Shown here one piece after another: positions 14,301 through 25,345 of a stretch of 64,000 bases of DNA; within the stretch, counting starts at the first letter, position 1; each line of letters opens with the position of its first letter. The position numbers were made by a program, and so were the translations under genes. Below the pieces are notes generated by a model that saw nothing but the letters and a program-made list of their open reading frames with translations, was not told the origin of the DNA and ran no database searches. Origin of the DNA: Eleginops maclovinus (lineage: Eukaryota > Chordata > Actinopteri > Perciformes > Eleginopidae); NCBI RefSeq assembly GCF_036324505.1, contig NC_086360.1, positions 9,902,293 through 9,966,292 on the forward strand, written 5' to 3'.

Positions 14301-15270
14301 CCATGTGTATTAAGGAAAGTGCTTCTCCACGCTAAACAACGAAACAGCTTCAGACACATGACATTGTTGTTCCAGACTTAATAAGCAACCAGTCAGTATG
14401 TGTTACAGTAGGGTGTCGAGCACAGAAAACAGCTAATACACAAAATGGTTTACGCTGCGATGCCTGTATGTCTCAAATAACATTTTCCATATGATATGTG
14501 ATCTTATGGTTCACTTTCTGCCATCAGATTAAGACAACGTGCCTTTTTTTCGGTGTGATTACACCTATATCAGATTCTCGGATCAGAAGCCTTGATGAGA
14601 CCGGAGCTCCAATTTGCAAAGTAATTACAGATTATGAATCTTTGGAGTTGAAAATCGACTTAAATGGGTGAGAAGATGGATAATTTAACATTCTGATGGA
14701 CAAATCAGTGTGCTGCAGGCAGGGGTGTACAGGGTCAATGTACATTAATTTATGAGCTGGAACTTTACCCAGATCGTAGATCTTTGGCTCATCAAGTAAT
14801 CGTCATTCAGTAGGGTCTTCTTATTATCATAGCATTAATGCTACATACGAAGCCATCCTAAATAATTCAATAGGTTGTCTACCTCAATAAAGGACTTCCT
14901 TCTGGTCTCATATCCAGTTTGTACAACATGTCCTGCTCCTCTGCATGATAATTGTCAAGGTATTATGTCTCCACCTAAAGGTACCCCGAAGAACTGAATG
15001 ACAGTCCCACATGACAAAATGCTGAACTGATAGGCAGGATAATCATATAAACACTCGGAGCAGCACATTTAATCAGAGGTAATTATATATCTCTGTCATT
15101 TTTAATGATACATTAGGTACAAGTGGATATGATTAGGCTTGTGAAATTATTGGAATTCAAGGGAGATACTGTATACATCCAATTACACCCTCACATCTGA
15201 AGAGTTTTTAATAAAATAATATAAGATTAATCACAAATCACCATACATTCAGTTGTATTATGCATAACAA
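8347..15270. other. Intergenic DNA, no gene seen
   Basis: Nearly 7 kb without a gene I can support. The longest open frame here is 153 codons (9572-10033, minus); it has no recognisable domain and no splice partners, so I leave it as chance. The stretch has two more RFX X-box-like sites (10026-10039 and 10670-10683) and a perfect 12-bp hairpin (12818-12844). AT-rich sequence with homeodomain-type TAAT cores is frequent, which is uninformative alone. Confidence 0.6.
12818..12844. repeat. Perfect 12-bp hairpin
   Basis: GCACAAATGTAA (12818-12829) and its exact reverse complement (12833-12844) are separated by the 3-nt loop CAT. It lies in intergenic DNA with no neighbouring gene. Confidence 0.9.
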
Positions 15271-15275
15271 GTAGT

Positions 15276-15281
15276 TTTATT
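15276..15281 (-). terminator. hscb: Candidate hscb polyadenylation signal
   Basis: TTTATT on the plus strand reads AATAAA on the minus strand, 126 bases downstream of the hscb stop codon. It is the nearest canonical hexamer on that strand and would give a short 3' UTR. Confidence 0.55.
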
Positions 15282-15406
15282 ATTTAATTTGAATATTATA
15301 TTTCCATATTCCCAAGACAAATGTACAATTATTGTTCTGCTGTTTTACAAAACTTTGTGAACTAGGTTAAAACAATGAATAAAGTGACATTAAATAGTGG
15401 GTACAA

Positions 15407-18400
15407 TTACATGAATTCAGAAAGTTTTTCCTTTACTTTCTCTTCAATGTTTGCAAAGTATTTCATTTGGGCAAGCAGGGCTTTGGCAGATTGAAGCTGT
15501 CCTGATAACAAAAAAACAGAGTGAAAAAGGAGGTTCAATAACCGACTCACTTAATGACTTAAAAAAAGTGTTGGCATTGATTACAAAACAAACAAAGGAA
15601 TGAGAGGGAGGAAGACAAAAATAATATCATACCTTTAAGGAGGGCAGCGTCTATTTCTTCTGTCAAGACTGCCAGTTTCCCTGCAAGTGGGTAGGAGAAA
15701 AGTGCCAGTTCTGCATGTGTTAACAAGACAAGGCACATATGGTGCTTTTTATTTGTAGAAGCCTAAAAGGACTCCTGCCTCTGAGAGTACCTGCTTGATT
15801 TGAAGTTACACAAACCATATTGGAAAAATCAAAGAGTCATATTGTGTTAACACAATTGGATGTGCCCACCATGTAGCACAAGGATATGAGGGAAAATTGT
15901 GTTTTAAAAATGTGACATAAATTGAAAACACCATGTAGAAAGAAATGTATATTTCAAGTATATTATGTCCTCTGGTCTGATGTTTTCAGCCTTGTTGTGC
16001 ATTGTACATACATTCTAGAAAGATAGTAGTCAAGAAATCGAATCCCCATACTTTTTAAAGGGGGGCACATATTGTTGGTCACCGCTTTTTTGGATCAGTC
16101 ATCAAGTGAATGTTTTGGTCTTTTTTATATAGTCGTGTTTATCATTAATGGTGGAGCCAACCATTCCTGCCCTGGATTCAAATTTCCTGAATACGAAAAC
16201 CAACGTCGTAAGTTTGTTAGGTTGCACTGGAAAGAGATACACCAGTTGCTTCAGGTTTGCTAGCTGTTGTATGAAACCAAGCATACTGTGAACAGATCAC
16301 ACCATATCAATCACAACTGAAATATTAATGATAACAAGGAAACAAAGAAAAAACAAATAAAGACTCTACAGTGAGCATCTCAGCCAAAAGGGGATTTTCA
16401 TGATATTGTTCAATTTTGAGAACTTTTAAGAGCCTGTACAGGTAAACCTAGATGAAAATCTGAAATAGCTCCTGTATAGACAGTATGTGATATTTCAGCA
16501 CCAATTAACCAGCTGGTAGTCCACCTGCGCTAATTCAAGATTCATGAACACTTTCACTCAATAAATCAAATAGGCATATTTATTTACCTTTTGTGTGTTG
16601 GCCGATCTTACTGGCTTCCTCTGGAGTCTTAGCTTCATCAAGGGCTTCATTGATCTCCATCAGCTCTATTAGAAACTCTGGATCAGCCCCGGAGTCGGTG
16701 CCCTCTTCTATACGCATCCCCTTCAGCTCCAGCTGAAAAAAAACAATGGGAGATCATCAACCTCAACAGCTCGTTCAGATGGAACGGTGTTTCTCAATAA
16801 CAGGCGTCCAGACAGACAGAGCGAGCCATTATGAAAATAAACCATCCATTAGAAGCTAAGTCAGGGATTTAAACTCACCATATAAAGGCCACGACTCAAA
16901 GGCTTAAGCAGTGTTTGGTAAGCTTTGTTCACAAGAGCGGAGTAGCTTTCTGAATACTCCTGTTCTTTCTGCAAAAGAGGGTTCTGTATAGTTAAGAATG
17001 TTCAATCCATATTCATTTATTTTAAAAAGGGAGAGAAATTGTGAGTAATTGTGTGTTTAAACTAACATGCTGTGCCTTCAAAACTACAAACAGTCACGTT
17101 ATCCAGAGTCACACATCAAATTGTCACTAAAGGGAATAACATATGAGATGTTGTACACCTTGTCATAACAATCTATACCACTGTCCATTTTTTAAACACC
17201 AAATCCTTGGTGATACTAACAATTAGGTGAATGACATACAGCTACTCCTTTGTTGTCTGGCAATTTGGGACCCTTCAAGGGATGCAGGTGTGAGTTTGAC
17301 ACGACAGAAGTGTGGAAACAAGACAGGGCGGAAAACATCTTGGAAATGTTTGGCAGATCTAAGTACATTTTGCAGCTATCAGGTCTGTCAGCCCTTGTGA
17401 AAATCAATAGTCTGAAGCGCTGGCCCATGGGCCCATCGTGTAGAGCTGTTTCTGTAATAACAACCAGTGTAGTAGGTGGCTGCCTTGTGGCCTTGTATAA
17501 GTAATGAGTTTCTATATGTGATGAAGGACCAAAAGGCTAGAAGATGTCTAATTAAGAAAAAATAGCCAGAGGTGCTAATAAATAAAACACAGTCAGTACA
17601 ATATTGGACAGGTTGTGTGTGAAGAAAGCATTTAGGCGCTACCTCTCCTCTCTCTGGTATTCTGCTGAATATGAGTTAGGCTTTAATTCATGACAACACT
17701 CTGCATTGTGTTTTTGCACCTGGGTGTACAGAATAAATTACTGGCAAAGCAACACACATCCTCTCTTCCTTCTACTCATAATGCTTATTCTTCTAAACTG
17801 CCAGGCATCTTTTTTAACAATCCACAAAGGAGAAAGTGGATAATGTGAAAATGTAGTCAACCGTTTACCACTTTGTAAAATAACCTTTAAACACATTGGA
17901 CTTTAAACTGCTAGGATTTATTTGGACAAGTCCTATTTCTTTCTGAGGCTCGAGGATTTTATTTGAAATATAGGCCTAATTGTCTCATCAACTGTGCATT
18001 TGGCTGGATGGGATTTCCACACAAGATTCTAGTGGTAGAAAAGTACACTTAGCTGCAATTAAATAGTGGCAAATCAAAATTGATGGGCAAAAGACAGGGA
18101 AAGGTTTTTCCTATACAGCAGAGAGGAAGTGCTCCATTCATTGCAGATGAATTGACAAACTAACATCTCTTTCCTGTCTTTTTCAAGTAAGTGTCTTACG
18201 ATAAAACCATGAGTTTTCTGTGTGCTTTTTATTGATGTTCTATATAAGGTTGAGGTTACCTGACTTTTAGTCCTTACTATAGGTTAAGTTCCCCAAAAAA
18301 TCCTGCCTATTTCCCATGTCTTTAAGCTTCACTCCACAGGCTTTCTGTTAGAAACGTGTAGTCTCGTAACGAAAGGAGAAATAACCTTGATGAAATCACT

Positions 18401-19502
18401 GTTACATAATTGTGGTTATTTTCTCTGACTTGAAAAAGCACCTTGACATGTTTCATTGTATTCACGGTCTTAGGTCATTCGATCCAGTTGCTGCCATGAC
18501 ATCCCCTATTTATTTTCAGCAGCTACACAGCTTATTTGAGATATTTAAGCTATTATTTATCCCTTAAAAACTATTGACATGTAATGGTAGGAAAAGCACA
18601 GGTGTATTTCATTCTGAATACAGCAATGTTTGTACCAAACTAATTTCTTCTGTATATCATATGTTGTAGTGTTCCCCTTTTCTTTTCTCAAGCAATGCTT
18701 TTATCTATTCATTTGTTCGACTTTTGCGTTGCTGAAACAAACCCATCTTTGTACTTTTTCCATAATTATTCCCACCTCACCATGAGTCATACTAACAAAA
18801 CAAAAATCACAATTAAGTGGACAAACGGTTAGCTAAACCCAATGTCCTCTATCAAAGTAGATAGCAATACACACAAGAGAGCCTCAGTTGATGAATGAAT
18901 TGTGTTATTAAACATATCTCTATTCAGATTCTCCCAATACTCCTCACATCCACTCTGCCTACCACAGATTTCTGGCTGAAGTTGTCTGGATGTAGAGAAC
19001 GCTGGAGATGCAAGTATCTTTTCTGCAGCTTTTGTGTGTCCAGTGAGAATTTGTAGTCACTGAAAAGAGGCAACACATGGTGACATGAAATGTTTTGCTC
19101 AGGCAATGATACATGCCTGTATCTAGATACTCACCAATCCATGATGTTAAAGAATGATGTGCCTTCTTCTGGGGGCTGGACTGCTTTGCATGCCATGCAA
19201 AAGAATGCAGGTGTTTCGTAAAGAGGCTGTTTGCAATTCCAGCAGTTCAGTTTGAATTTACCTGTGCAGTAATTCCGGGTTGAACTGGCTGTATATGTCG
19301 AGTATATTAGCTTACTTTCATTTCCCGTCGATTTGAGGTTACATTTTCTTTGCCATGTGTCCTTCTTTGGGAAGCTGGTAGACACAAAATGTGCTGAACA
19401 TGTAACAGTTGTATTAACAGTCTGTCGGTTTGTCATCAGCCAGTTTGGGTGCAGTAAAGCCCGGAATGGGCACACAATCCGTAAAGAGTTGTATGACAAC
19501 AT
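15407..19502 (-). CDS. hscb: HscB, mitochondrial iron-sulfur cluster co-chaperone
   Basis: HscB is a J-domain co-chaperone that delivers the scaffold ISCU with its nascent Fe-S cluster to the mitochondrial Hsp70 (HSPA9). Six coding exons are joined in phase: 19135-19502, 18963-19059, 16879-16968, 16588-16732, 15633-15680 and 15407-15501, giving 280 residues (human about 235). I chose the ATG at 19500-19502 because it opens a basic, hydrophobic, mitochondrial-presequence-like stretch; the frame stays open upstream to 19694, so a longer form is possible. Visible marks are the N-terminal tetracysteine zinc site (C87-x2-C90, C102-x2-C105) typical of metazoan HscB, the J-domain HPD tripeptide at 146-148 in [15 protein letters not shown], and the C-terminal helical ISCU-binding region ([15 protein letters not shown], then [15 protein letters not shown]). 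Introns hold no further gene; the largest is 16969-18962. Identity is near certain, with only the start uncertain. Confidence 0.93.
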
Positions 19503-20398
19503 TTCCAAAAATAAAATATTCAATAAGGAGGTGATTTCCAGTCTATCAAAACATAAACTATTCACCTTGCAGTTACAACCATAACAAATCTCCCCCAAAA
19601 AGAGAGCGGAAAGGAGTTCTTCTTCTACGTTTGATAAAATCACCACACTGCCATCCGTCGTCTTGGCGGAAGTGCTGCCTGGAAAAAACAACACATAGCT
19701 AGCGCAGCTGCTAGCCTAAACTAACGAAATTGGTTAGCAACTATTGGTATTAAAGCAGGATTGGATTTGACTGCAAACACCAAATAGTAAGTTGAACATC
19801 ATAGCAGTTTGAATACGTGTTAGCAAAGTCCCCCTGTCATATTACCTTATCGTTGGACGGTATGTAAACTTCCGAAGACAGAGATAAAGCCGGTGGTCAA
19901 CATAGCTCATGAGCTAACAGCAGGCTAGCTTAGTTTGCTAACGTGTTTTAATATCAAACAATGTCCTTTCTTGTGTCCGTGATGATGCGTAGTTTGTTGT
20001 CACCTGCTAATCAAAGCTACCAAAGACAGCTTCTAACACTATTTATTGGTATATGATAAAACAAAATCAGCCGGTTTTAAGTTGTTGTTAAGAAGTGCTT
20101 GCTCAGCTAACGTTACCTAGCCAGATGACAAAGACACCCCGTGCTAACATTACGAGCGGTGCAAGATATTCCATAAATCCATGTATGTATAAGTATCTAT
20201 CTGACAACACAAACCATATCTTTTTTGATATATTACACAGTTAAGAGCACACACCGTTTACTATAAAGTATTGTTTAAACATAACTTGGATTAGTAATAC
20301 GCATGCAGGTAACTTTCTGTACACCTTTTGGCTTATGTCTTTCCCAAGTATACCAGAACAGTTAGGACGACATTAACATCTACCATTGTCCTTTTCAG
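19503..20398. promoter_or_regulatory. Putative hscb/lrrc8a bidirectional promoter
   Basis: This is the interval between the hscb start codon (minus) and the first recognisable lrrc8a 5' UTR exon (plus). It includes hscb 5' UTR and possibly an unseen lrrc8a first exon. ETS-type cores point both ways: GCGGAAGTG at 19666-19674 and ACTTCCGAAG near 19868. Head-to-head spacing under 1 kb suggests a shared promoter, but transcription starts cannot be read from the sequence. Confidence 0.5.
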
Positions 20399-20524
20399 GT
20401 ATTCTATTCAACCCCATGGCTATGGGAGTGGCAATGGTCCATGAAGAGTTTTGGTTACACACAGAGTGGCTTGTCCACCAAGATCATCAACAGGCACTTG
20501 AGCACAGATAACATATCCAAACTG
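20399..20524 (+). other. lrrc8a: Predicted lrrc8a 5' UTR exon
   Basis: A pyrimidine-rich acceptor (ccttttcag) precedes 20399 and a strong donor (gtgagt) follows 20524. The exon sits upstream of the coding exon, whose own acceptor is at 22781-22782, just before the lrrc8a ATG. It contains several ATGs. One opens a 31-codon ORF (20416-20511). Another at 20441 stays open to the donor and, if spliced to 22783, ends at 22804-22806 after overlapping the lrrc8a start. The exon is predicted only; it could be skipped or belong to another transcript. Confidence 0.5.
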
Positions 20525-22782
20525 GTGAGTATTTTATTTACTGAGTGAGCTTGTTGTGCTGCTGTATCATCTCCCCATAGATCTAGACCACATCACTGGA
20601 ATAGTTGGTTAAGTGTCTCTGAACTGGGGCCAGGGTAAATATACGTATTTTGCCAAGGATCAGACTAGGCGTCTCAACTCCTCGTCTTTATAGTTTCCTA
20701 AGAAAGTACAGGCGCTGATGAGTGCCAACTCCACACTCTTGTTGTGTATGTGTAGGTGTGTGTTTTGGGGGCTGTCGGAGTGCAAAAGTTGACGCTGAAG
20801 TATTCCAGAGAGACACTAGTTGGAGACAGCAGCTTCTGTAAGGTAAACAGGATCTCGTCCTGAAGGTCGAGGGAGGTGCTTCTCAAGGCCCCCACAGACA
20901 ATACTCTGGGTATTATTAACGGAAATGGCTAAGAATAGAGAGCAAGGGAGAAAGGTGGATCCTCTGGCGGCCGTGTTGTTTGGGTTAAACAAGCCAAAAC
21001 GGAACATCATCTTTAGAAGAGTGACTTCTCAAGCTTAAACTGTGGGTGTGTCAAACTTGCACAGGGCTAGCAGTTGATATGGGGGTCTTTATCTTTCTCA
21101 GATGTACAGCAGCCAATACAGTTGTGTTGGGGATAGCTCATGACTGTTTACGTATGGATTTATTTTGTTTTACGTTTTGGATTTGTAAGTAGAAACTTTA
21201 TAAAAATATTTTATACCAACAACAACATTAGTGTTGTTGCCTTTGTGCCAGGTTTGAGGTCACAGTAAAGTTAATTTCACATCATCAATATTTTGATTAT
21301 ATGTTGTGCTTGATATAATCATAACAATACATTTTCTGGAACATTAATAAACATGGTTAATGGATAAAATGCAAAACAGAAATATTATTATATTGCCCCA
21401 ACCCTAGTTGGTATTGCAATACCCTGGATGAGAATCAGCACAATTACTGACACTTAAGATATTGGGACTGTGATGACTGTTGTGTAACAATACAATTTGA
21501 AAGCCTATAAAGTACTTAAAGTAACTTAACCCCCAAACCACTGTTTAGCTCTAAACCTTTATCTGGGTATTCAGTACTGTTGTTGATGGATTAAGTTCAA
21601 GATCTTGTCAGTTCAATACAAAGTAAGTGAATTGTATCTATTGTGTTATAAATATGCATAGCAACTGCCTGCTACCTGCTGAAACTATTGCAATTGAATG
21701 TTGCTATTGGCAAATCTTGGAGACTGGTGAAATATATGAAGGCGGCTTTCGTCACAATCTGCTGTCAGCTTATTACAAAATGGTTTCTTTAAACAACAAA
21801 TTCATCCCAGAATTTCGCAATTCTGGGATGAATTAGCAAAGTAGTTAGCTTACTAGCCAGTGGCCTAATAAGTGGAATAGAATATCCACATACATTCTTT
21901 TCTCATCATAGGAAAGCACATTTGTTTCACAGATAATTAATTATTATGACTAATTCACACTTATTCACCAGGTTTTGTAATGTGCTGCTGGTGTTATTCC
22001 AACTTCAAAGAAAAGAGAGAAGAGGCTTGTGCTATAGTGTAATACTACACTAGCGAAGCAATGCCAATGTTGATACTTATTTTTTCACTTTCTAGAGGCA
22101 TTTTTTTTAACATTAGGGTAAAGGCAACATTAAAACTGAGAGCTTTTAATTAGGTGATGTAATCAGCACCAGAAAATACAAAAATGACTTAATGCTTCCT
22201 TGGTGCCCTCCCAATCAGATGCACAGGTTATCCTTCATTAAGCTAATATGAAAGGATTGTTCTGTTAAATGAATCCTTTATTATATGCACAGCCTGCATG
22301 TACTTTCAAGGCAACGTCATGTGTGAGATTATTTTGTTTCTCCATAAATGATTTACCATAAGTGAAATGCAGACAAATTGACTTTATGTTTTATCCTTGG
22401 CTGGTTTGCCATTTAGCCACAATATTTGAAATGCCATGTCCACTATGACACCCTATTTGAGGGAAGATTGATTGTGTTGGTTTAAGAAAGTTAAATCAAT
22501 AACGTGCTGGCCCACTCGGTAAGGTCAATAGGGCAATTGTTTGTCACAGCAAGTGTCAGTCTCTATTTCATTATGCCTGGCAGATATTTAGAAAATAAGT
22601 TGTCTGCAATGTCTGATGTATGACCTCGTTAGTTAGCATTGTAGTATGGATTTTGGGTATTGTGTAGCATTTTAGGTAAGAGCTTGCTTTTTCGTAGTGA
22701 TCTGTTATTTGACAAGGCATTATCATTGAGTACTGCACTCTCCTCTGTAATGAATGTGTCCTCAAATCTTTTTTTCCCACAG
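20525..22782 (+). other. lrrc8a: lrrc8a 5' UTR intron
   Basis: A predicted intron of about 2.26 kb between the 5' UTR exon and the main coding exon. No coding region is supported within it. It holds the perfect 16-bp hairpin at 21799-21834. Confidence 0.5.
21799..21834. repeat. Perfect 16-bp hairpin
   Basis: AATTCATCCCAGAATT (21799-21814), a 4-nt loop TCGC, then the exact reverse complement (21819-21834). There are no mismatches, and the next outward bases do not pair. It lies in the predicted lrrc8a 5' UTR intron. Confidence 0.95.
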
Positions 22783-22789
22783 ATTAACC

Positions 22790-25345
22790 ATGATCCCCAT
22801 CACTGAGCTGCGGTACTTTGTGGACACACAGCCGGCATACCGCATCCTGAAACCATGGTGGGATGTGTTTACCGACTACATCTCCATTGTTATGCTTATG
22901 ATTTCGGTGTTTGGGGGGACACTGCAGGTCACCCAGGACAAGATGATCTGCCTGCCCTGCAAATGGGTGGTCAATCAGACCTGCAAGAAGAACTTCAATT
23001 CTACCCTCTCGGGATCATTTTTCATGGAACCCAAAGGAATCCAGTATGATCTGGATCGCCACCAGTACAACTATGTGGATGCTGTGTGCTATGAGAATAG
23101 ACTGCACTGGTTTGCCAAGTATTTTCCTTACCTAGTATTACTCCACACCCTTATATTCCTCGCTTGCAGCAACTTTTGGTTTAAGTTTCCACGGACAAGT
23201 TCCAAACTAGAGCACTTTGTATCCATCTTGCTGAAATGCTTTGACTCTCCGTGGACAACCAGGGCGCTGTCAGAGACGGTGGTTGAAGAGAGCGACCCAA
23301 AACCAATGAAAATGAACGGCTCAATGGACCACAAGGCGTCCGTTATTAGTGAGGATGTTGAAGCAAGTGTTCCTATGCTCCAAAGGACAAAAACACGCTT
23401 TGAGCAGGGCATTGTAGATAGAACAGAAACTGGGGTTTTGGACAAGAAAGAGGGAGAACAGGCAAAAGCCTTGTTCGAAAAAGTCAAGAAGTTCCGTATA
23501 CACGTTGAGGAAGGAGACATTGTGTACAGACTGTACATCCGGCAGACCATCATCAAAGTCATCAAATTTATATTGATAATCTGCTACACAGGGTATTATG
23601 TGCATGACATTCAGTTCAGTGTGGACTGTTCAGTAAATATAGAGAGCCTGACCGGTTACAGCGTGTACCGCTGTGCCCACCCGTTGGCTACACTTTTTAA
23701 AATCTTAGCCTGTTTCTACATTAGCTTAGTAGTGGTGTATGGTTTGATCTGCATGTACACGCTTTGCTGGATGCTGCGGCGCTCTCTTAAGAAGTACTCC
23801 TTTGAGTCGATTCGGGAAGAGAGCAGCTACAGTGACATACCCGATGTTAAGAATGACTTTGCATTCATGATGCACATGATCGATCAGTACGACCCTCTGT
23901 ATTCCAAACGATTTGCTGTGTTCCTCTCGGAAGTCAGCGAGAATAAGCTGAGGCAACTCAACCTCAACAATGAGTGGACACTGGACAAGCTCCGGCAGAG
24001 GATTACCAAGAACTCTCAGGAGAAGTTGGAGTTGCACCTTTTCATGCTAAGTGGCATCCCAGACACAGTTTTTGACCTGATGGAACTGGAGGTTCTTAAA
24101 CTGGAGCTCATCCCCGATGTCACCATCCCACCGATCATCGCCCAGCTGATTAACCTGCGAGAGATGTGGCTGTACCACACACCGGCCAAAATCGAAGCTC
24201 CCGCTTTGGCGTTTTTGCGCGAGAACTTGAAGTCCCTGCACATCAAGTTCACTGACATCAAAGAGATTCCTTTATGGATCTACAGTCTGAAGAACCTCAG
24301 CGAGCTTCACCTGACGGGGAATCTCAGCGCGGAGAACAACCGTTACATTGTCATCGATGGGCTTCGGGAGCTCAAGAGGCTCAAAGTTCTACGTCTGAAG
24401 AGCAATCTCACCAAGCTACCTCAGGTGGTGACCGACGTGGGCATGCACCTCCAGAAGCTTTCTGTCAATAATGAAGGCACCAAACTAATGGTGCTCAACA
24501 GCCTGAAGAAGATGGTTAACCTGACCGAGCTTGAGCTCATTCGCTGTGATCTAGAACGCATACCACACTCTATCTTCAGCTTGCACAACTTGCAGGAGAT
24601 CGATTTGAAGGACAACAACCTGAAGACCATCGAGGAGATCATCAGCTTCCAGCACCTTCATCGGCTAGTCTGCCTTAAGCTCTGGTACAACCAGATTGCC
24701 TATATCCCCATCCAGATTGGCACACTGACCAACCTTGAGAAACTTTACCTGAACAGAAACAAGATCGAGAAGATGCCCAGCCAGTTGTTTTATTGCCGCA
24801 AGCTTCGCTTCTTGGACCTGAGCCATAACAACCTGACCTATATCCCGACAGACATCGGCTCCCTCCAGAATCTCCAGTACCTGGCAGTGACTGCCAACAG
24901 GGTGAGCACTTTGATAATTACTGTGATCCATCTTTTAAGTCTTTTGAAGAATGTGATATTTTTTAAATGATTTTATGGCTTGTTTGCTGCTTGAACATGT
25001 TTGAAGTTACACATTCTAAACCTCTCTGTTTCTCTCCTATCACAACCCCCTCCTCACTTACACATATAGATCGAGAGCCTGCCTAATGAGCTGTTCCAGT
25101 GCAAAAAGCTTCGCACTTTGAACTTGGGAAACAACTGCCTGCAGTCTTTGCCATCGCGGTTTGGAGAGCTGACCGGGCTGACACAGCTCGAACTGAGAGG
25201 AAACCGTCTGGAGTGTCTGCCCGTGGAGCTGGCCGAGTGCCGACAGCTGAAGAGAACCGGCCTCGTGGTGGAGGAGGACCTCTTCAACACCCTGCCCACG
25301 GAGGTCAAGGAACAGTTATGGAAAAGTGACAAAGAACAGGCTTGA
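22790..25345 (+). CDS. lrrc8a: LRRC8A, volume-regulated anion channel subunit
   Basis: LRRC8A (SWELL1) is the essential subunit of plasma-membrane VRAC hexamers that release chloride and organic osmolytes on cell swelling. Two coding exons, 22790-24901 and 25070-25345, join in phase 0 to give 795 residues (human 810). The start ATG lies eight bases after the acceptor; the frame upstream of it is intronic. The N-terminus MIPITELRYFVDTQPAYRIL and TM1 with T44 are family hallmarks. Extracellular cysteines C54, C57, C65, C100, C280 and C295 are in place, and the selectivity-filter arginine is R90 in YDLDRHQYNY (human R103). TM2 lies at about 110-130, TM3 at about 256-273 and TM4 at about 302-325. 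Leucine-rich repeats run from about 385 to the end, which closes DKEQA. The first extracellular loop is about 13 residues shorter than in human LRRC8A but keeps N-glycosylation sequons (NQT at 62, NST at 70). Fish often have two lrrc8a copies; which one this is cannot be said. Confidence 0.96.

Noticed and set aside
17250..17504. 84-codon plus-strand frame in an hscb intron
   Set aside because: No domain, no splice partners, and it lies within a predicted intron of the opposite-strand gene.
19503..19694. Longer N-terminus for HscB from 19694
   Set aside because: The frame is open, but the added residues do not look like a presequence, while the ATG at 19502 opens a typical mitochondrial-type N-terminus. 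Kept as an alternative only.
22754..22789. ATG at 22754 as lrrc8a start
   Set aside because: It lies in intron sequence before the acceptor at 22781-22782. The family N-terminus MIPITELRYF starts at 22790.
22855..24931. Several open frames on both strands inside the lrrc8a coding exon
   Set aside because: Shadows of the long conserved reading frame; none has a recognised domain.
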